NCBI GenBank assembly: GCA_036936605.1
Contig: JAUPFV010000005.1
Coordinates: 129,497,302 to 129,561,301, forward strand
Reading direction: 5' to 3'
From: Limnanthes douglasii subsp. nivea
Lineage: Eukaryota; Streptophyta; Magnoliopsida; Brassicales; Limnanthaceae
DNA length: 64,000 nucleotides
The position numbers and the translations under genes were made by a program. This document shows positions 59,498 through 64,000 of the stretch, piece after piece; position 1 is the first letter of the stretch; each line of letters begins with the position of its first letter. The notes below the pieces were generated by a model that saw only the letters and a program-made list of their open reading frames with translations, did no database searches and was not told the DNA's origin.

Positions 59498-60057
59498 GCA
59501 GTTATAGGTGGACTAGAAATAGTTATCCGGTCTGGTAGCGAATGAAATGTGAATCCCATTATGCACTCCTCAGGTAAGTCTAAACCGATTTCCTTTAACT
59601 TTTGGCCAATGATCGACATTCCCAGAATGTGCTCCCGGATTTTACCTTAGCCATTATACTTTTTGGTAGCTAGCTCGATGAGAAAACGTTGCATTTCTAC
59701 CTTCTCATTTTTGGAAAAGGCTTTCTTAATCTCCGTGAGGAAGACCGAGGCAATGGTAACACCTTTAGGGAGAGCCCCACACAATGCTACTAGTATCCTC
59801 TATAACAAGAGTGTCATGCATAAATTATTTGACCTCTCCCACTTTTCATCAGCCTTAGTTTCATCCGGTGTACTTTCCGGACTAAGCGGGGATGGTTTGG
59901 GAGTTGACAATGCATAGTCGTAATCATGTATAGATAAAAACAACAATATTTCTTCCTTCCACAATTGTAAGTTCGAACAATCCAACGTCGATGGACGATT
60001 CCCCAATAAATTGTAACAAATGATTACTATAATAAGAGCAAACAACACAAAGCACAT
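59498..60057 (-). pseudogene. Copia gag N-terminal remnant, duplicate
   Basis: Same as 17969-18528 with a few substitutions (NRPSTLDC versus NRPPTLDC, WKEEILLF versus WKEEMLLF). The same stop and frame changes are present. Confidence 0.85.
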
Positions 60058-61162
60058 TTAGCATCTTGACATATAACTGGAAACATATGCATGAACATGA
60101 CAAATACATGTAAAACATAAAATTCATTGATAATAGATATCAGAGGGCAAATCATACTATCGTGCAATTTTATGAGTTTGAGAAAAAAATAGCATGATCA
60201 TTATTTTAATTTTATAAGTACCAATGAGACCTTCCGGAGGGCCGATGTCATTTACTTAACATTAAAATCAACACAACGACTATTTAGTAATTTTCTCCCG
60301 TTCATTATTAATTTAAACCCAAACATGAACCTTCCGGAGGGCCGGTAATATTTGAATTTAAATTAATCCCCAAACCTTTTGAAGCCTAGGATCCATAAGA
60401 AAATTTATTTTTGACCTTTTGGAGGCCTGATTAAATTAATTTCTTAGTTTCACCTACCGATCTACGAAACCTTAGTCATGCATAGTCATTTAATCATTCA
60501 CGCACATACAATTTACTTCACAAATAAACATTCAACTAAACACATCGTAGTTATGAAATAATATACTTCAAATATTCTAAATTAATAGTACAATTAATTA
60601 AAAATTTAAAATTTAAAAACAATTTTTTTTTCGACCTCCCGCAGTTCTACACCTAATGCTACACATTGCAGTAGTGTTGCAGGTCCTGAGCGGGCCCAAC
60701 CTACAGGACTAATGATATTACTATCGTTTGTGTATGTTTATTGTCCCTATTTTTGCGCAGGTTACGGTGTTCATCACGGAACAGCCTTCGATAAGCGTTA
60801 ACATTAGGGGTTAAGTCGTCGATGAGACACTGTCCCAATAGCTCTGACTTTATTCGTTATTTTAGGGTTCATTTGATACTAATTTTGGGAGAAAAAATTC
60901 CATACATCAATAAACCCTAATTTAACAGAAAAAAAAAATCCTCAAACTATCAAAATTGCAATTTACACATAATAAAACATGTTTATCAATACGAATAAAT
61001 CACATAACATGCTTTTCATACAATCCTTAAATCCATACCCTAACCAGTTCAATTCACATGTAATCCCAATGGCATATATTCTTTACGATGAAGAAAAACA
61101 TGCATTTTTATCTATCAATACATAATTCAATTATTCTACTGAAGCTAAAAATGATTAAATTG
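60058..61162 (-). other. Copia 5' leader, duplicate
   Basis: Non-coding copy of 18529-19633 with the same 'ccttccggagggc' tracts, near 60231 and 60330. At the second tract this copy keeps the perfect 'gggccgg' where copy 1 has 'gggctgg'. Confidence 0.7.
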
Positions 61163-61174
61163 GCTCTGATACCA
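61163..61174 (-). other. Primer-binding site, duplicate
   Basis: TGGTATCAGAGC on the minus strand, identical to 19634-19645. Confidence 0.93.
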
Positions 61175-61176
61175 AA

Positions 61177-61851
61177 TGTTATATATTATTAGAAACTGCA
61201 TCAAATAATATATAGCAAATCACAGAAAAATAATTAAACCCTTTTCTAGATTCACCTATAGAATAAAGAGAAAACCAAGAACACTTACGAGTTTGTCTGC
61301 TGCTATCCATCTAGTATTCTCTTCTGTTCCTCTACGTTCTTCAGCGATTCCACGTTCTTTAGCGATTCCGTTTATGAAATTGAGAAACCTGCATAATCAA
61401 ATTAGAGAAGAAGAAAAAAGTTTCGAAACACTCAAGGAAGCGGCCGTATTTCTGATTAGGGTTTTAGGATAATGAAATACATAAACCTAGCTCTTTATTT
61501 ATAGACTTTACAATGTGAAGCCCAACATTGTAAAGCCCATCCTTTATTACTTCCTTGTGTCCGGGACCATAACCCGATAAATTGATAATTTAATTTATAT
61601 CCCTGATCAATTAATTCAGGCTTAAGTGTTGAGATTTGAGACCTCTACATCAAAGTGCCCAAATTCAACCTGGTTACCACACTTGAGCCCATAACGCCAT
61701 TTCACCCATAGGTCCAATTTAGTTCATTAAATAATTAACTTGATTACTTCTAATTTGGATTTCTTTAAGACAATAGCCGAATATGTTTATTTAGCATGTC
61801 GGTCCAAATTATTGTCAGTCCATAAATATATTAAATAAATATATTCCAACA
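61177..61851 (-). repeat. Copia 5' LTR, duplicate
   Basis: 675 bp, nearly identical to 19648-20322 and about 10% different from 13452-14124. It is the 5' LTR of the duplicated fragment and not a third insertion. Confidence 0.95.
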
Positions 61852-63233
61852 AGTAATTCGTGTAGTGCTGCTATGGGAAGTGCTGATCGGGTATGTCATC
61901 GTTTCAGATACGTTCTCCTCCAATATTACCTTCTCCGGTACTACCTCGGACTGTGTTTCTTCTTTCACTACTTCCTTTAGTAAATATTATGTTACCTTTT
62001 TACTCGTCTTCATTTTTATGGTCGCTCCTGTTACATTTTCTTCCATCATAGTCTTCTTCAGGGTAGTCATCCTCGCTCCAAGGCGGCGTTGACGTATTAG
62101 GGTAGTCAATCTTGCTCCCACACGTTGGCGGCGTATTAGCATAGTCAACCTCTTGACTTTCTGAATGAGGCTCTTCTTCCTAATGGTTTTCCGGATACAC
62201 ATTGGCAGCGAACCTGGTTACAATAGGGTGTTCTCATCTTTGAGCATGTAATTCGGATAGTGGTGTTCTAGGAAATACTGATTGGGTATGTCATCGGTTC
62301 GAGTAAGTCCTCATCCGATACTACCTCATCGGGTACTACCTTCGGCTATGTTTCTTCATCTACTACCTCCTCTAGTAAATATTATTTTATCTTTCTTCGG
62401 ACGTAAATTTCGTCATTATTATCGTCGCTTTTCTTACCTTTGCTTCGCTCATAGTCTTCTCTAGGGTAGTCATCCTCGCTCCCAGGCGACGAAAGCGTAT
62501 TAGGGTAGTCATCCTCGTTTACAGGAGAAATCTACATATTAGAATAACCATGCTCGTTCCGGATCAAGCTTTTTCTCATAGTGGTTTTTTAGATATATAT
62601 TGGTAGTGAACCTATGTACGATAGGGTGCTCTTCTTCGGGTATGTAATCTGGGTAGTGGTGCTCCGAGAAGTGCAGATTGGGTTCGTGTAAGTCCTCATG
62701 CGCTACTACCTCCGATTGTGTTTCTTCTTCTACTACCTTTTCCAGTAAATATTATGTTACAATTTCTTTGGTTATACTCTACTTCATTTTCATCCTCACT
62801 CCTCTTACTTTTTCTTCGGTCATAGTCTTCTCAAGAAGTATCATCCTCCCTCCCAAAAGGCAGTGGCCAATTAAGGTAGTTATCTTCACTCCCAATGGCA
62901 ACGTATTAGTGTAGTCAACCTCTTGACTAATACACATTGGCAGCGAACCTGTGCAAGATAAGGTGCACGTTTTGCGGTAGAGAAGCCGGGTAGTGGTGCT
63001 CCGGTATATGCTAATCAGGTTTGTCATCGGTTTGGTTAATTCCTCATCTGGTACTACCCAGATACACATTGGCAGCGAAGCTGGTTGCGATAGGGTGTTC
63101 ATCTTCGAGTATGCAATTCGGATAGTAGTGCTCTAGGAAGTAATGATCGTGTATGTCATTGGGTTCGGGTAAGTTACCTCCGACTTTGTTTCATCTTCTA
63201 TTATCTCCTCTGATTGTACTTTTCTTCTTCCCT
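61852..63233 (-). repeat. DDYP tandem repeat, reverse block 13 (duplicate of block 3)
   Basis: Collinear copy of 20323-21704 with a handful of substitutions. Confidence 0.93.
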
Positions 63234-63704
63234 TGTATAATTTATGTCCGGGTGGTATTGGTCATAATGTTTTATGTGGCGAGTAGGAGGCAAAACTTTA
63301 ATCCCATCAGGCAATTTGAAGGTGATCCATTCGAAGGTAACAAAATTTTAATCCATCAGGCTATTCGAAGGTAATCTATTCGGAAGCAAGAAAACTTTAC
63401 TCCACCATGTCATTCGAAGGTAATCCATTCGAAGGAAAAAAAAGTTTAATTGATCAGGCCATTCAAAGCTAATCCGTTCGAAGGCAACAAAACTTTAATC
63501 CATCAGGCCATTCAAAGTTAATCCCTTCGAAGCTATCAAAACTTTCATCCATTAGGTCATTTGAAGGTAATCCATTCGAAGGTAGCGAAACTTTAATTAC
63601 ATCATGAATAACAAAAACACTTTTAAAAGCAAAGAGTAGTAGATATAATAAGTTCAAACACCTCATTAAAGCTGCGCTGAGCTACCAAGGTAGGAAAGAG
63701 TATG
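63234..63704 (-). repeat. Ty3/gypsy LTR, copy 3 (duplicate of copy 1)
   Basis: Collinear copy of 21705-22175, including the mutated terminus and the 49-bp minisatellite at 63291-63597. Confidence 0.85.
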
Positions 63705-64000
63705 CCCCCTAATATTTACATTGAGTTACAACAAAATAATTATTTACAAAATAAGTTTATCCTAAATATAACCTTAGAGGTTCAACATTTCAAGGGTGCA
63801 TAAAAAGGTTTCCTTTTGTCTAAAAGCTTGTATATTCCTTGTCTAACCGTTTCATATACGATTTAGGGTCCTTCCCAGTTCGGAACCAGCTTTCTGAACT
63901 TCTTTTCTTTGGTGTAGGGTCCTTCCCAGTTCGGAACCAGCTTTCTGAACTTCTTTTCTTTGGTATGTAAGATCACTTTCCTTATACGAGCTTTTAGTCT
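63705..64000 (-). pseudogene. Gypsy integrase C-terminal fragment, duplicate, cut by the window edge
   Basis: Same as 22176-22471, with the 51-bp tandem duplication at 63865-63966. The window ends inside the homology. Confidence 0.8.

Larger units (their letters stand above)
57854..61851 (-). mobile_element. Truncated copia element (duplicated 5' half)
   Basis: Carries part of integrase, protease, gag, leader, PBS and 5' LTR of the same copia insertion as 13452-20322. RT, RNase H and the 3' LTR are absent. The right target sequence 'agtaa' (61852-61856) is present but the left one is not, as expected for a duplicated fragment and not a new transposition. Confidence 0.95.
57854..64000 (+). 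repeat. Segmental duplication, copy 2 (runs off the window)
   Basis: Direct-orientation copy of 16321-22471. Its left edge falls inside copia integrase and is joined to the DDYP repeat through 'tcaac'. It contains the copia remnant, the DDYP block and the gypsy fragment in the same order, including the private 51-bp duplication. About 28 substitutions were seen by eye over 6.15 kb. Confidence 0.95.

Noticed and set aside
61177..61851. Third LTR as a separate copia insertion or solo LTR
   Set aside because: It is collinear with 19648-20322 together with both flanks and has only the right-hand target sequence. It is part of the segmental duplication.

Overview
This window looks like repeat-rich, probably heterochromatic DNA from a flowering-plant nuclear genome. 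The evidence is AT-rich sequence, plant-type Ty1/copia and Ty3/gypsy remnants (tRNA-iMet primer site, plant-style integrase and LTR ends), two tandem-repeat families, and no intact cellular gene. Nearly every open frame is either a chance frame inside a satellite or a broken piece of a retroelement.

About 36 kb of the 64 kb belongs to one degenerate tandem repeat, called the DDYP repeat here. Its unit is roughly 380-460 bp, giving perhaps 80-90 units. In one orientation (called forward) it reads as an acidic, Pro/Tyr-rich peptide with motifs such as SGSEDDYPNT, EDYDRRKGN, EVVPEEDLPEPDD and YIPEDEHPIVPGF. Its internal sub-repeats are 39, 48 and 15 bp, all whole numbers of codons. This suggests it arose by amplification of a protein-coding segment, although every copy here is broken. 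Forward blocks: 1-1393, 25853-29447, 32709-33086, 33678-35960, 36464-43170, 43345-45758 and 53163-53475. Reverse blocks: 1401-13451, 20323-21704, 50527-52541, 53476-54432, 56053-57857 and 61852-63233.

The repeat is interrupted by identifiable events. (1) A full-length but decayed Ty1/copia element on the minus strand lies at 13452-20322, with 673/675-bp LTRs, a 5-bp target duplication, PBS and PPT. (2) Ty3/gypsy remnants on the minus strand, each an LTR with an internal 49-bp minisatellite plus integrase, lie at 21705-22556, 54433-56050 and 63234-64000. (3) A 3.3-kb insert at 29448-32708 carries a minus-strand frame resembling the 'putative gypsy-type transposon' domain, next to a plus-strand PPT and LTR start. 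(4) Two solo LTRs with perfect 5-bp target duplications lie at 33087-33677 and 47620-48027. (5) Related AT-rich spacers lie at 35961-36463, 43171-43344 and, inverted, at 49690-50065. A second satellite with a monomer of about 170 bp occupies 45759-49620.

The strongest large-scale signal is a recent segmental duplication: 16321-22471 recurs in direct orientation at 57854-64000 and runs off the window. By hand count the copies are about 99.5% identical. The duplicate starts in the middle of the copia integrase and joins the DDYP repeat at a 5-bp microhomology. The LTRs of the full copia copy differ by about 10%, so the element inserted long before the duplication. Older higher-order and inverted duplications within the DDYP repeat show repeated rearrangement. 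All identities, counts and family assignments come from reading by eye; no search or alignment program was run.
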